64,000 bases of DNA from assembly GCF_011386835.1 (NCBI RefSeq), contig NC_088797.1:93878264-93942263 (forward strand), written 5' to 3'. Both the position numbers and the translations under genes were made by a program. Below are positions 1 to 63,900 of this stretch, in pieces. The notes below the pieces were generated by a model, which saw only the letters and a program-made list of their open reading frames with translations, did no database searches and had not been told where the DNA came from. This DNA is from Chrysemys picta bellii. Lineage: Eukaryota > Chordata > Testudines > Emydidae. Numbering within the stretch: position 1 is the stretch's first letter; each line of letters begins with the position of its first letter.

Positions 1-1639
1 CTAAAGGCCACGTGCAAAGCAGATATATAAAGGTCAAACTAAATAACAGCTACTTAATGTCCTCAATTCATCAGAATGGCAATAGTGGGTCAGACCAATG
101 GTCAAATAGTAACACATGAATAATGTAATAGATTCTACCTCTACATTGAATTCTGAGTAACCAGATACTTAAACAAGAAAGAGGCACTAACACAGACTGA
201 ACAAAGATAAAACTGAAAAGAATCTACTGATCTATGTAAGGAAAGATTAGAAATAGGCATTTTCAGAAACCCCACTCTTCTGTCTACTGTACACCTGATA
301 ATCAATAGTTTTCCTAACAATGTGATAGATAAAATTGTTGAAGGGTTAAAAGAATACAATGTACACTAACTTTTCAAATTTAAAAATAAATTCCAGTTTT
401 CAATGAAATACCCTAAACTGTGTGTCCAGGTATGCCAGAAGGAGGACAGGGGATGTTGGTTATAGTTTAATTCTGGTAACTTTATTCCTAAGTGTCTGGG
501 AGTACCTGGCAGATCAAATTGTACTGTGCAGGTAATTCCATATTCATTTACATATACCATTGAGACTGCTGGCAACCCTCTCCTTTTCCTTTCCCTGCTG
601 CTAGGACCTCACCCCCCTCCTCAAATGAGGGTTAAGGAGGAGTATAAAGGAGGGGGATTTGATTCCCTGCAGTACCAGTAATAAGTGTAGAACCACCCCA
701 TTTCCACTCCTTTAAAGAAGACTTCTTTTAATATCCTTTATCAAACCATCTTATTAGATTATTGTATCCATTCCCTATGGAGTACCTGCCCTGGACATCC
801 GCCCCAAGCTTACATAACAAGTTGCAACATCATAGCCTAATTCCACCTTTCATTTTTGACACACTCTTTGGGAAAGAGTTAGTATCTGCAGCCTCTTTAA
901 AGAAGTGAGTCTTGGGGAGGGAAGTGACTGGGGACACAGCAGAGGCCTTGCACACAGACTTGAGAGGTTGTTACCTGCATAGGAAGCATCATTGAAATGG
1001 GAACAAAGATGGGCCTGAGAAAAAGGAATAAAGAGGTTAGTGAGGGAAAGCGAAGGAGGGGAGAAAGGACTCTGCCAGGAACAGCATCAGAGATCAGAGC
1101 TTTGCTGCAGGGCCTTGAAGGCAAGGCAAGAAGCTTAAACTTAATTCCTGTTTAAGAAGAAAAAGGATGGGGTGGGGGGAGTGATGGGGTTCTATGTGAA
1201 TCATTATCAGTGCACTTTTTCATTAACTCTTTTGTGGGGGGCAGGCTCCTGTATGTGGTTGGGTGTGTGGCTGCAATAGCAATAGTTAAATAAGTGTAAC
1301 TGAGAACCTTGTGAGTTGTCAAGTTAAAGCCTTAACTGCATGAGAGAGTAACATGCTTGAGAATGTGTGATAATCAGGGATAGTTGTTTTACCACAGGAG
1401 AGCAGCAAGTCATGACTTCTGTGATTTCGGGGGAGAGGGGCCATTGTTTTTGAAAAACTGTGTGCTTCTGAATCACTCTTAGAAGCAGGAAGATGGGACA
1501 GTATGTGCCCATCCATGGAAACTGCAAAGAATAAAGAAAAGTCCTGAAAACATTACAATTAGAGTAATTCATAAATGAGTGGCATAGACCTTCCTTCCAC
1601 AAACAGACAGGACACAATTGCTTTTAAAGGGTAACTTGT
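1..1639. other. Intergenic, no gene seen
   Basis: AT-rich to mixed sequence upstream of PAPSS2. Bases 84-102 resemble a tiny reverse piece of a CR1 3' end (GGGTCAGACCAATGGTC), too short to be sure. ORFs are under 100 codons and unrelated to known families as far as I can tell. Confidence 0.6.
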
Positions 1640-1892
1640 TTTACTGCATGCGCACGGCACTGTGGTCTAATGGAATGAGCAAAAATGTAAAAGCTAGTGA
1701 ATTCTAATCTTGTCTTAGACATATCCTTGCTCTGTGACCCTGGGAAAGACATTACTCACATGGTATTTGTTTCGCCATTTGTAAAGTGAGAATAATGCTT
1801 TCAGACAGTAAGCACATAGATTAGATGATGATACAATGCTTTGAAAATGCAAAGAACTATATAAGTGCTAATTATTGTTATTAATTATTATT
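1640..1892 (+). repeat. MIR SINE, old copy
   Basis: Matches the MIR layout in order: a tRNA-like start (GGTCTAATGGAATGAGC), the core CTCTGTGACCCTGGG, then CCATTTGTAAAGTGAGAATAATG, and an end like AGTGCTAATTATTGTTATTA. Divergent, as expected for this ancient amniote SINE. Confidence 0.8.
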
Positions 1893-3773
1893 TCATGCCT
1901 CTGTTTTATCTATGAATCTGTACTGTGGAGCCTTGGCAAACTATTTTTGAGTATCTGAAGTGTTTGTTCTTTTCATAGCAATCACTGGTAGCAACAGGTA
2001 CTGTTAAGGTTGCAAAATTCCTTTCATTATTACTTTTTCATGAGCTTTTAATTTTCCAAAGAACTGACCTTTTGGGATCAAAGTTTCCATGGGTGGTTTG
2101 TACCGCAAACATTTTGGGCTTTTTTCCTTGTTTTTAAAATTTGTCCACAATCCTTTTAAGGCATTTTTGAGTTACAGGATATCGGGGAGAATTTCCCCCC
2201 CCCTATTGTCATTAAAAAACTCTAATTGCACTGTTCTTGAAAGGGGTTAGAACCAGACCAGCAGAAATTGGAAGTTTGACCTGGTCAGCATCTCTGATAA
2301 GATATATGTGCTTTGCTTAGTTTCTGTTAATTTAAAAAATTATACTTAATTTAAAAATCTCTTCTGAGCATGTAATTCTGGAAATCTTGTATTTCTGCGG
2401 AAGTGTGAATGAAATTGTGTGTGAAAACTTCAGACGTGGCTTTTACAGTATATTTTTTAAAAACAGTGGATGGAAAGTAGGGTTGGTAAGCAGGAAATGC
2501 AAGCTGGAGCAGTTCATTATCAGAGCTAATGTCTTTATTGTCGTGAGAAGGCATAAGGCTGCTGCCAAAGTTATTACATGCATTCAATTGTAGCATAATT
2601 ATTATAGGAACACATTTCATGTGTACAATATTTGAACTATAGACAGTGCTATTCTCTGTGACTGGAGGAGCAGGGAGTTACTATAACCAGCGTGCCCTGG
2701 GACCCCCTCTAGGTTCTTTCTGCCAGCAGGAGCTTGTGAAATCTGGGAGAACATCAACTTTACCTACTTCACTCAAACAGTCTCTCTCTGGTGACTCCTC
2801 CATATCCTTTGCCCCCTCCTGATAGCCCTTTATATACTGTTTGTCTCCTGCATGATCTTTCCCCCTCCTAAAACCCCAATCAGCAATGACTTCCGTGCCC
2901 TCTTACCACCAGGAGTGCTTCTCTCAGACTTTACTTTGATCTACAGTTAACTCCCATCCCCTGCCTGCACATCTCAGAACTGCTGCAGATAGATTGATTC
3001 ATGTGTGTCCTTTTATGAATGGCATGGTGAGTTTTCCCTGGGGGACCACAGAATGTGGCTCTCTGTGGCGGGTGTTTTACTAAGTACAAAATTAAAGAAA
3101 CTCAATAGAGATGAGCCATTTAATAGCAGTTTGAGTGTTGCCAGATAACCGCTTCTTCACTTCAAAATGACAGACTATACAAGTCACTTAAATAGTGAAG
3201 CCTTTGATCAGTGGAGGATCTGATGCTAGATAAACAAGTAAAAACAAGAGTAGAGGGAGAATCACAGCTGTCATTGTCGTGGTAGTGTTAAAGTAATAGA
3301 GAGCATCCGCTCATGGTATTAGCTACTTGCAGCAGTGGTGTACTTCTGCAGTGTAGCAGTTTCAGGCTGCTGCCTCTATCTGTTTTCTCCACTTCACCCA
3401 CCTGTAGAAAACATCACCTTTGCTTTCACAAACGATGTGCAAAACAGAGCAAGCAAAAATAGCATAGGAGATGTAGTCAGTAATAATACTGCAACTGCTC
3501 TTCAGCTTTGTGCATTCCCAAGCTGAGATGATTATTAAGGCAAAACTCTTTCCCTGTGGATGTGATCAGGGTGAGGTTTCGTAACCTACAGAAATGAGGA
3601 GATAAGCTTGGTCATAGAGAATCACTGTGGAAATAGAAATGCTTAATGCCTGTCATATGGGGAGAACCATATACAAGCCAAAGAGGGCAATTTGTGTCTT
3701 ATGTACTTTTCAAGACCATCCTATGGAAACTGTCCTCTAAACCACCAGGGCTTTCATCAAAAGGGGGTGTAGT
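1893..3773. other. Intergenic, no gene seen
   Basis: Unique-looking AT-rich sequence. Two short overlapping ORFs on opposite strands at 2351-2620 show no recognisable motif. No RNA gene seen. Confidence 0.5.
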
Positions 3774-4425
3774 ATCACGGTGCCATTTGAAAACCAATCA
3801 CTGGCCTTCCACGAGGCCCGAGCACGGAAGGCATTGAAGTATACCCCGCTGGCCGAGACCCTAAGAGCCCAGGGCTATGAGGTGCAGATACACGCCCTGA
3901 TCGTGGGAGCCCTGGGCTCGTGGGACCCCAACAACAAGCCGGTTCTGAGAGCGTGCGGAGTCGGTCAATGCTACGCCCAGCTCATGAGACAGCTCATGGT
4001 GTCTGATGCCATCAGGTGGTCCAGAGACATTTATACGGAACACATCACAGGACACCGTCTATACCACATTGAGTAATTGAGACCACCGAGCAGGGAAATA
4101 GCCCACTTCCTTCCCTGATGAACCAAGGGACGCAACCCACTCATGTACTCATTCGCTGCACCGATACTGACTTGGACTCCTTATACATTCCATGGGTGGC
4201 GTACCCGAGCCAACTTATCCACTGACACTTTAAAAACTCTTGTACCCCAATCTGGGTCTATGCCAGTTATGTAATATGTACGTATCTCTTCACCCTTCCA
4301 ACCAATACCTGTAATCCCTCATAACCCAAGCCTGACCCCAGATGTACAGTACCTTCCCTCTTAACTTGTGGATATTTAATTTTAAACATTAATTTTAATA
4401 AAAATTTTAAATCTATTATTTTTGG
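3774..4425 (+). mobile_element. 5'-truncated non-LTR retrotransposon, restriction-like endonuclease type
   Basis: An open frame of about 100 codons ends at TAA 4076. It contains TVPFEN, KYTPLAETLRAQGY, VGALGSWDPNN, LMRQLMVSDAIRWSRDIY and EHITGHR. I recognise this as the C-terminal end of ORFs from LINEs with a restriction-like endonuclease (the R2/R4/NeSL/Utopia broad group); the clade is not certain. The 3' UTR follows and ends in an A/T-rich tail near 4380-4425. The 5' end, including the reverse transcriptase, is missing, so this copy is dead on arrival. The frame is intact, which suggests a fairly young insertion. Confidence 0.75.
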
Positions 4426-7170
4426 TCGACGTACTCTGTTTCTGTGGGTGGAAAGAAAATGAGCAGGTACGTTCCACCTATTGCAGTGCTAGTGGTGGGG
4501 AGCCCTGCCAGAGATTAAACTATGTTTTGTTTTTCCCCAGGGCGCTCTGTGTGCTCAGCACATCTCTGCAGGATGCTATTCCTTGCACATCTCAGCAATA
4601 GTGACTGTTGCAATGGACTTGCCAAGACCAAACAAGTATGCATGTGAGTAATAATCAGCATTTCTGGCCAGCTTCCATCGAGCACTCCTGACTGTAGATA
4701 TAAGAACTCTCCTTGGGATGTTGAGAGAGCATTCACTTGGCTGACAGTTGGGCAGCATTCTATGGGTTACCTATTTTACTTTGTCCTGTCTAAATGTCCT
4801 GTTAGTTTAACAATAAATATGTTGCATACTAGGATCTTCAGTGAGTTCTTTGCCTAGAGAACTATAGCTGTAACATTGGCCTTTAAGGGTGGGGTGTTAA
4901 AGCAACAGAAAAAAAATTGGATGATCCTCAGGGTTGCAAGAGGGAAATGAAAAATCTCCCTTCCCAAGAAAGAGATCTCACAGTGACAATATATCAGATG
5001 AATAACTTTCTTTGCTTACTACTTGTAAAAGAGGTGCTGAGAATAATTTTAAACAATTACTGTGAGAGAAATCTACAAATGTACCCAACATTCTTTTAAT
5101 TCTTCAATATATTTGTCTGAAACTCACTTTAAGGCATCTCCCAAATCTTATATAACTACTCTTTAAACAAACAGTGGTTGCATGAATCCCCTTATCGGGA
5201 TTTTTGATCCATCCATGCGGTGTCACTATTCCAATCCCTGTTCCACTACCTGTGCTGCTCTGTGGCTATGTCAAGGCTTGCTATAGAGTCTGCAAAATTC
5301 TGTATGACATAGATTTAGTATTGCTGAATAAGGTCTCTAATATATGTAACTTGTTTCTTTTTTGTTAGGAATTATTAATCCTAGTGTATCAATTGTAAAA
5401 TCACCTTTTTTGCTTAATAATTGTACAACATTTAAATCTTGATGCAATATCTCTAACAATGTATTTTTCAGACACTTTTTTTGCTATAAAATCAAAAAAA
5501 GTCTAAATTATTATAAATGGCAAATAACTTCTTGCCACTTTCTGTGTAGCATTTAGAGAAATGGAGGACAATACTTGTTTAAGAAAGATAATACTTATGT
5601 CCTCACACAAACTCTCAGGCAGGTTGCTAGTGGTTAGTCTAATTCCTGGCCTATTACCATTGAAGGGGTAATTTTAAGGAGGAATTCAAATGATCCTAGG
5701 TGAAGTATACTTGAGTCAACTGAAGTGCAGAATGATGCAATGAATGCAAACAATGTTGACTTCATAAGCAATCCCTCTCTCCAGCTGCATCTCTGAGGGG
5801 ACCTCTAGGTAATATAGAGTAGGTATATGTTGAGGAACAAATAAGCTGTCAGTATTTCATATAGATGTCATTAGTAAGCCATCTGAGGAAAGAGCAATAG
5901 AAGATATTTTTATAACAGCAATGCCCACATTCTTCTGTTAAGGTATGAGTGACTCTGTAAAACAAGCATTACACAGGTGTGAACCCAGTGGCTATCAACA
6001 TCTATAATTTCGATATGTACAATCAAGCCATCTCTTAGGGCACTTAGTCCTGTTAGCAGAATCCCGCAGGCATCAGTAGAAATCCCATGATTTCAAGATT
6101 AGGCCTATAGATAATAACTCAAGCAACAGTTTAACACTCTTTTCAGTGACATAGAATCACTACAGCATCATTCCAAATGGTTACATCATAAAATCGGAAT
6201 TGTCACGTGTCTCACGCGTGGCACAAGAGCCATGCATGCCCATCCATCCACTGTCCATACTGAATGTCATGCATTTGGCTGTGAGGCAGGAATGGCTTGC
6301 AATTGCAGTCTCACAGCCTACTGAGCTGCACTCCAGTGGCCTCTTTCTCATTACTTCATTTGTTAGATTTGAGCTGCAAAAGAGCAGCACCACAAATGGT
6401 GGCAAGGACAGAAGATAGTGGAGGACCTCTACTGGCCTCAGGCTCCCTCACTCAGCAATAAGCTGTCCCCTACAGATATTCCCATTTATCTAGCCCTTAG
6501 ACACCCTCCAGCTCCTACAACACTTCCCTACTCACTTTCTCCATGACATTCATGATTTCATAGACCTCTATCATAATCCCCTCTTAGTCGTCTCTTTTCC
6601 AAGCTGTGATGCTTCTGAGGGAAATCTTTGTAAAGCTTACCAAATATATTGTGAAATCACTGACAGTGGCCTTCTGCCAACTTCTAACACAGGAAGAGGA
6701 GGCCCAAACTCAAACTTCCCTCGGGCCAACAACTGTCGAGAAGAAGGAATTCTTTAAAATCATCATTACATCATGACACTTTTTCCCATAGAGTTTTTTT
6801 TATATTATGTTTTTACTTCAAGAACAGAATTTATAATCAGACAATTAATACGAAAATTAATCAAAGGAAAATGAATGATATATTAGTGGGTGCTGATTCC
6901 TGAAAAACTTATGGTCAAATTCATCCTGAATGTAACAGCATGGACTTCACTGGAATTCTATCTGGGGTGAATTTAGCCCATCGTCAGTAATACATACTAA
7001 AGGGTTGTACACTTTGTTGCTTCTATGAGCTGAGCACATTACACACAGCAGGACTCCTTTCATTTCTCCTTTTTCCTCATCAGCTCCCTATGTGCTATCC
7101 TCCCATCTTCTTCTGTTTCAGAGACTCCCTGCAAGCCCCCACCCATTCTCTCCCCCGTGTCCTCCTCTCC
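4426..7170. other. Intergenic, no gene seen
   Basis: AT-rich sequence without a recognisable gene, RNA or clear repeat. Short ORFs at 4515-4758, 4917-5099 and 6181-6418 have no family signal. Confidence 0.5.
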
Positions 7171-7293
7171 TAGGGTGACCAGACAGCAATTGTGAAAAAT
7201 CGGGAGAGGGGGTGGGGGGTAATAGGAGCCTATATAAGAAAAAGACCTCAAAATCGGGACTGCCCTATAAAATCGGGACAGCAGGTCAACCTA
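7171..7293 (+). mobile_element. hAT-like MITE, copy 1
   Basis: Starts TAGGGTGACCAGAC and ends with its degraded inverse GGTCAACCTA. Flanks TCCTCTCC (7163-7170) and TTCTCTCC (7294-7301) agree at 7 of 8, as for an 8-bp hAT target duplication. The interior (AATAGGAGCCTATATAAG) matches copy 2 at 10454-10577 in reverse. Confidence 0.8.
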
Positions 7294-7978
7294 TTCTCTC
7301 CCCGTTCCAGGTTCACCCCTTCTTTCCCCATCATACCGGGTGGGACACAGAGCCCTTATGTATCCCTTTCTGCTTCCCTCCCATACTCTCACATTCTACC
7401 CCTGCCAGGGGCTGTGCACTGTGCGCCCACTTCCCCCTATGTCAGGGTCTTCTATTCTCCCTCATTTCCAAGGGCTGTGTGGCTCCCCATTCTTTCTACT
7501 CCTCTTTCCCCATCATTCTTATTTCTTCCCTTTCTGCTTGGGAGAAAAGTCATTCACCCTTTAAACTCTATTGGGAGGATGTGCAAAGCTGAAATGGGGT
7601 GGCGGTAAAGTTGTTTAATGGTTGTCATCAACTGTTCCTTTGAGCTATAGACAGTTACAGACCTGGTTGAAGCTGCTGGGTCTACTAACTCAATGCTAGG
7701 AGCTCTGCACTTTCCCCTTCCAGTTTTCTGACTTTCACCAGAATCAATAGGGTTCTACTCACTGACACCTAGAACATTCCCTGAAATGTTGAAATTGAAT
7801 AGATGTGGCATTCAAAAGCTACCACATTACATCCAACCAGCCAGAGAAATGTCATCAAGTTGAATATAGGTCCTTGGTTTGCTCAGCCAACAATGGGCCA
7901 AATTAAATTATGACTTTGAGAAAGGTTGTGATTGGGTCAGAAAATGGGTGGAAATAGTAACAATACAAACATAATTTA
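7294..7978. other. C/T-rich stretch then plain intergenic sequence
   Basis: Bases 7294-7560 are rich in C and T with overlapping proline/serine-rich ORFs in three frames. Such ORFs are expected from composition. Nothing further recognised. Confidence 0.5.
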
Positions 7979-8372
7979 GAAATTGCTATACTGGATCAGG
8001 CAGTGGCCAGTTTAGTCCAGTGTCTCGTCTCTGACGGTGGCCAGTAACAGACACTTCAGCAGAAGACGTCCTGACCAGGCATTCACTGAATTACCTGCCG
8101 TTTGGGAAAATTTCTTTCTAACCAGTTAGAGATTGGCTTTTATCATAAAGTGTAAAGATTAATAGTCCACATTTCCTAACTTTAAATGTTCTCCTCATCC
8201 ATTCTAACATCCAATCCATTTTTGAATCCAGCTAAACTCTTGGTCTCAATGTTTTCTAATGGAAGAGAGTTGCACAGGCTAACTGTGCATTGTGGAAAAG
8301 TTCAAACTCATCAGACATGAACTGGTCATCCATATTCCTTTGTACTAATCAGGTCAATCTTCTCCGTTGGTA
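7979..8372 (-). mobile_element. CR1 LINE 3' fragment, old
   Basis: Read on the minus strand it resembles the CR1 3' region. On the + strand TGGATCAGGCAGTGGCC, CCAGTGTCTCGTCTCTGAC and GGTGGCCAGTAACAGA are the inverse of the segment seen in the CR1 ends at 27060 and 57830. Highly diverged. Confidence 0.65.
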
Positions 8373-9249
8373 GCCATTGCATACTGCTGTCTGATTTCAA
8401 TTTTGAGAGCATGTCACAGCCGTATATTATCAGTTCATTTGGTGTATGATCAATGAGTGAATCTCCATTTTCCCCCCTCCCAGGTGAAGGGTGAGAGTGG
8501 GAGAATGAAAGAAGCAGAAAACTTGCTCCTTTGGTCTAACACTTTGTTAGAGGGAATGGTTTCAGCCAACACAGGACCACAAACATGCCAAATACCATGG
8601 AAACCTCTAGACAGGATCTCTGTGCAGTTGGGGCTCTGTGGTTTTGGACAGGTGGGCAGGGAGCTAGGCAAGGGGACTGCTGCTCTCTGTAGTATCATTC
8701 CCTTTCAAATCTGTAGTAATTTCCCTGTAAAAGACAATTCTGACAGTCCATATTACCTTACTTTACAGATTTCTACTTGCAGGAGGTGGTTTGAGGCTGT
8801 AATACCTTTTCCAGTGTCTTTCATTCCTGAGGTTTAATTGAAAACACTATTGTGGATATGTAACTTTTCTTCTCCAACATAGGCAAATGGCAGGGCGAAG
8901 AGGGAGTGCAAGGAATCTGTGTGAAGAGGCCTCTTTCCCCGGTTTCTCCAAAGAAGCACCTGGCTGTACATGTGCAGAAAGAGAGCAAGCCCTAGATTAT
9001 AGGTAAAAGCTCATTTTTTCCAGTGCTTTTACAAACCTGCCAACTTTTAGGGGAGGCAGAGATGAATGAGGTTTAGGAGCTAGAGCAGGGCCTGGGAACA
9101 GAGAAGCTGGGGGCTATGCCTAGCTGGCCACTGAATGTGGGGTCCTGTGTCTTACTCGTTTGTCCACTTCAGGCAGGAGTGGGGGAGGCAAAGGAGTGAT
9201 TCTGCAACTCGGATTGGAGTGAGTAAAGAGGCTCGCAGGATCGGGCCCT
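8373..9249. other. Intergenic upstream of the CpG block
   Basis: No recognised gene. A 126-codon ORF at 8457-8837 has no family signal and no coding look. GC content rises toward the PAPSS2 promoter. Confidence 0.5.
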
Positions 9250-9785
9250 TAATGGGGGTGGGGGTGAAGTGCGAAGTGCGCTACCAGGCGCACCGTTGGG
9301 TAGCCCGGGCTGGTTGGTTTCCATCGTGAGCTGGGTCTGTTTGCCTCTAGTACCCGGGGCCCCCTCCTGCTCCCTTTGCCTGTCAGGGACTTTTCGCAGT
9401 GTTTCAATGAGCCCTGGAACAACTCTCGGCTGGCCGGGCGCCGCCGCTGGGAGCAGCCCCCAGCCCTGCGCCTCCGGGGGTGGGGGGCGGCTTGTTCCTT
9501 TAGCTGCCGCGCGGCTGGGGCCGCTCGCCTCCCTCCTGCCCCGTGGGGCGGGCGGGGGAGCCGGGACAGAGCCCCCCTGCTCGGAGCCCCGCTCGTCTGC
9601 TGCTGCCGGGGGGCGGAGGGGAGCGGGCGGGAGGTGGAGACGGAGGAGGGGTGAGACTTGAGGGGCCGGTCCCGGGAAGTGCTACGTGTCTCCCAAGTCT
9701 TTATACCGCCTTGCCCCCAGCAAGTCGCCAGTCCTTGGAGCACCGCCTGCCTCGTCCCCGGCCGCCAGCGAGCAGCGCCAGCAAC

Positions 9786-60468
<50,683 letters not shown>

Positions 60469-60689
60469 GTATGATTTCCTGCTTCCGACATTTTTTGTTT
60501 TAAAACTTCCGAACAGCCTTAAAAATTGTTTGAAAAGTTTAAATGAAATATGATAGTTGTCAATTATATACCAAAGATTAATCTACACTTAATGTTTGTT
60601 TAATTCCTCTCTTTCGATGAATGTGGCACCTGAGCAAATAGCTTTATAAAGAACCTTGAGAATGGCAAGTGGATGCATTTAACTATGTG

Positions 60690-60906
60690 CAAAAAGAACA
60701 GGAGTACTTGTGACACCTTAGAGACTAACAAATTTATTAGAGCATAAGCTTTCCTGTACTACAGCCCACTTCTTCGGATGCATCCGAAGAAGTGGGCTGT
60801 AGTCCACGAAAGCTTATGCTCTAATAAATTTGTTAGTCTCTAAGGTGCCACAAGTACTCCTGTTCTTTTTGCGGATACAGACTAACACGGCTGCTACTCT
60901 GAAACC
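60690..60906. mobile_element. Head-to-head PLE insertion 5 (near-perfect palindrome)
   Basis: 217 bp. The two arms meet at GGATGCATCC (60777-60786) with no loop. Left AAAAAGAACAGGAGTACTTG, right CAAGTACTCCTGTTCTTTTT, then GCGGATACAGACTAACACGG. A perfect 12-bp duplication TTTAACTATGTG flanks it (60678-60689 left, 60907-60918 right; element ends trimmed to the duplication). Hammerhead-like motifs: 60742-60781 (minus, damaged stem II) and 60780-60819 (plus, CCGAAGA with GAAA). Confidence 0.92.
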
Positions 60907-60918
60907 TTTAACTATGTG

Positions 60919-63900
60919 GAAGAATTTGAAAACGGACATAGTCTATTTTATTATGGAAGGGCCCCCAATGCCACATACACTGATTCCATTAACTGGCAGT
61001 TCAAATATTTGAATATTGAATGTAAACTTTTCCTGTATTGAATTAAATACAAATGCAATATCAAGGCCACTGCCTAAGGAGATTGCCAGATTGAGTTTGT
61101 AGTCCCTGTAGGAAAGAAGACCTGTACATTAGAAACAGAAGCCTGTATATGTTTTCAGATGATATTTTTATGTCTTCTTTCTTAAGGCTTAAAAGCATAA
61201 CCATGGACCTGAAATTTCATCTCTCATTAGCAATATACTGAAAGGCTAACCTTCCTTGGTTTTGGAGAAGGTAATCAAAGGGATGGTGGTGAATGAACTA
61301 GAGTTGCATCTTGGCCTGGGAACAGTAGATGGTCCTGTTCCTGATTTTTAGATATGGGTTTAGTAGAGTCACTTCCTAACCATGCACACAGTTAAGATGT
61401 CCATGTTGATTTTGTTAGATCTTTTAGCAGCTGTTGACATAATTGACCATAAGGTTTTGTTGACTTGCTTTTGGAAGCTTGAAAGAATGGCTGGAAATAG
61501 TAATTTTGATCTTTCCTCTCTGAGGCCCCAAACCCTCATGTAGAGTAATAACTCACTTTCACTGACTGAGACTAGTCACAGAGTAAGGTACTGCTCAAAG
61601 TAAATAAGGAATGAAAAATCAGACCCTGACATGCTAAAAAGGGGCTAATTAATATTGACTCTTCCACTGTAAAAGCTTCCCTCTGTGGAGTTCTGCATTG
61701 TCACCGCTCCTGTTCCACGTATATGTACCACCAGCATTTTGACTTGCAGCATCGCTAATATGCAGGTGACACTCAAAACCATGTCTCCTGTTCATCAAAT
61801 CCACAACTGTGGTCTTTTTGCTGATCCCAGTGCCTGATAAGCTAATTTGGTCTCATCAATATTTATGTTCAACCTCATGAGACAAAAGTGATGAAGCTGG
61901 GAACAGGGCAAGGGTAGCTTTGTCAATACAGTTTTCAGTCTGAAGATCACGTTGCCATAATCCCTGCTTTTGGATTTCCAGGTGGCTCTGATGCAAACCT
62001 CACCACAATAATCCACACCTCTAACTTCCAGGTTAAACTACTGTTTTGTTGCTACACTTGAATATCACCATGAAGCACCATTTGGATCAGATTGCAGTGG
62101 CTCGTCACTTGAGTGGGATGCTCCATGATGAGTTCACAGCACCGGTGCTCTGTTGCTTGTACTGAATGTCTTGTTTTGTTTTGTTTTTCATACTGTTGGT
62201 TACGATGCGTAGAGCCCTAACTAACCTGGGACTCACTTATTGCAGAACTTGTTTTTTTCTTTGTGTGCGTTAACTTCTCCAAAACAAGCAGCAAAAGTAT
62301 TTTCAGTTGCAGTCCCATGCCACTGGCATCTGCTGTCCCTGGTGGTCTGAGTTTGGTGGTCACTGTGTATCTGTTGGGCTGACTTTTGACTAACATTTCA
62401 AGAGCAGGAAGTGAGGTTCTCTGATTTTCTTTCATTGCAAAGCCCTTATTTCTTTATTATTGGTTGTATTTAGTGATGCAAAATGGTTGGGCGCAGAGGC
62501 ATTGGACACCATTATATGTTCCTAAATAAACATTTGGGACTAGACTTTCAAAAAAAGGTGGGCAAGTCATCCTGCCTGATTAGCATAGACCTTGAACCCT
62601 CAGCCTTGGACTGACCAAAAAGTAGTTATGTCTTGAAAGGATGCAATCAGAATAAAGTGAGCAGTAGAAGCATTGGCACTTACCTGTCCAAGTTCTTGTT
62701 ACCAGTTTTTACTACTACTAATACATTTTGAATTCCATAACCTCTCAGTAATAAATCACACTTATATTTTAGGAACTTGGCTATGTACAAAAACCCCTGC
62801 CTTAAATATGTTTCACTGTATCTGCAGGGTATACTGAGGTGCCTTGTAAAGTATTTAACCTCTCCTGTGAAACAAGAAGTCACGTGTGTGGTAGCATAAG
62901 AGATACATTCCAAACATGTATAAATACGTAATTTCATTTTATTTACCTTCAAGTGGCTCATAAGGTATATTAATATGATATATTAATTAAATTAGTGCCA
63001 CACAGATTTATTGACTGGTGCTGTTCTCCCCTTTAGAGATGAGAAGTAGTGTGCTCCAAAATTATTAGGACAGAGTCAGAAAATAACATGCCTAATAGGG
63101 CTGGTTGAAAACTTTCTGTCAAAAGTTCTTCAACAGAAAATTGGGTTTTCAACTAAATGAAATTTTTTTTTTGACAAGTGTCTGCTTTCTGTGGAAAACA
63201 GAGTTTTTGATGAAAAAACAAGTTTTCAGCTGAAAATGTTGTTTATTTTTATACAGAACTAACCCTCTCCACTTTTCAATCAGTTCTACTAATGAATGCT
63301 TTTGAATGCATGCAGCTGGCACCCAGAACTTGGATTGTCTTACCTGTTATGTATATATTTTCTGAAGATTTCATTATGGAGAAACTATACACATTCAACA
63401 TTTTTGGGGTAAAATACGTGTTATGAAAACAGGTAGCAAATTAAATAGCACTGAACCATACAGAGTAACATTTATATTGACAGCAAAAGAGGAAAAAATA
63501 TAGTCTTGACAGTGCAAGGAAATATCCAAACTAAAAATTATGCAATAGCTGTTTGAAGTTGGTTCCTAAATCTATTATTGTAAAAGTTATTTTTGGGGAA
63601 ATTAAAACATAGGTGTTAATTATGTTTTTATTCCCCTAGGAAAGGGTAGAGTTGGTATAGCTCTAGTTGGTATGTATTTAATTGTTTTCCATATGCTATG
63701 GAAATAATTACAATTAGAGATTTTAACATAAATTATATAAAATGCCATAGAAAAATAAAATCTAAATTAGAACTGGAACTGGCACCAAGTTGTTTATGAT
63801 CCAACCAGTTATACATAATACCAGACCTCCCATAGGCCATTAACTGAGTTCATGAGAATACTAATCATATAACTTTGCAAGTTGTATTTGCATATATCAT

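Noticed and set aside
7192..7608. Overlapping 138-, 126- and 74-codon ORFs
   Set aside because: Start inside the hAT-like MITE and run through C/T-rich sequence in several frames at once; compositional.
1..9250. Upstream neighbour gene (MINPP1 in mammals) in the window
   Set aside because: I looked for coding exons or a 3' end of a neighbour and recognised none; the region holds only repeats and unassigned sequence.
63600..63700. Possible PAPSS2 exon 8 near a CCCCTAG acceptor-like site
   Set aside because: The following sequence does not encode the expected Gly-Val-Ile-Asn start of the next sulfurylase exon in any frame.
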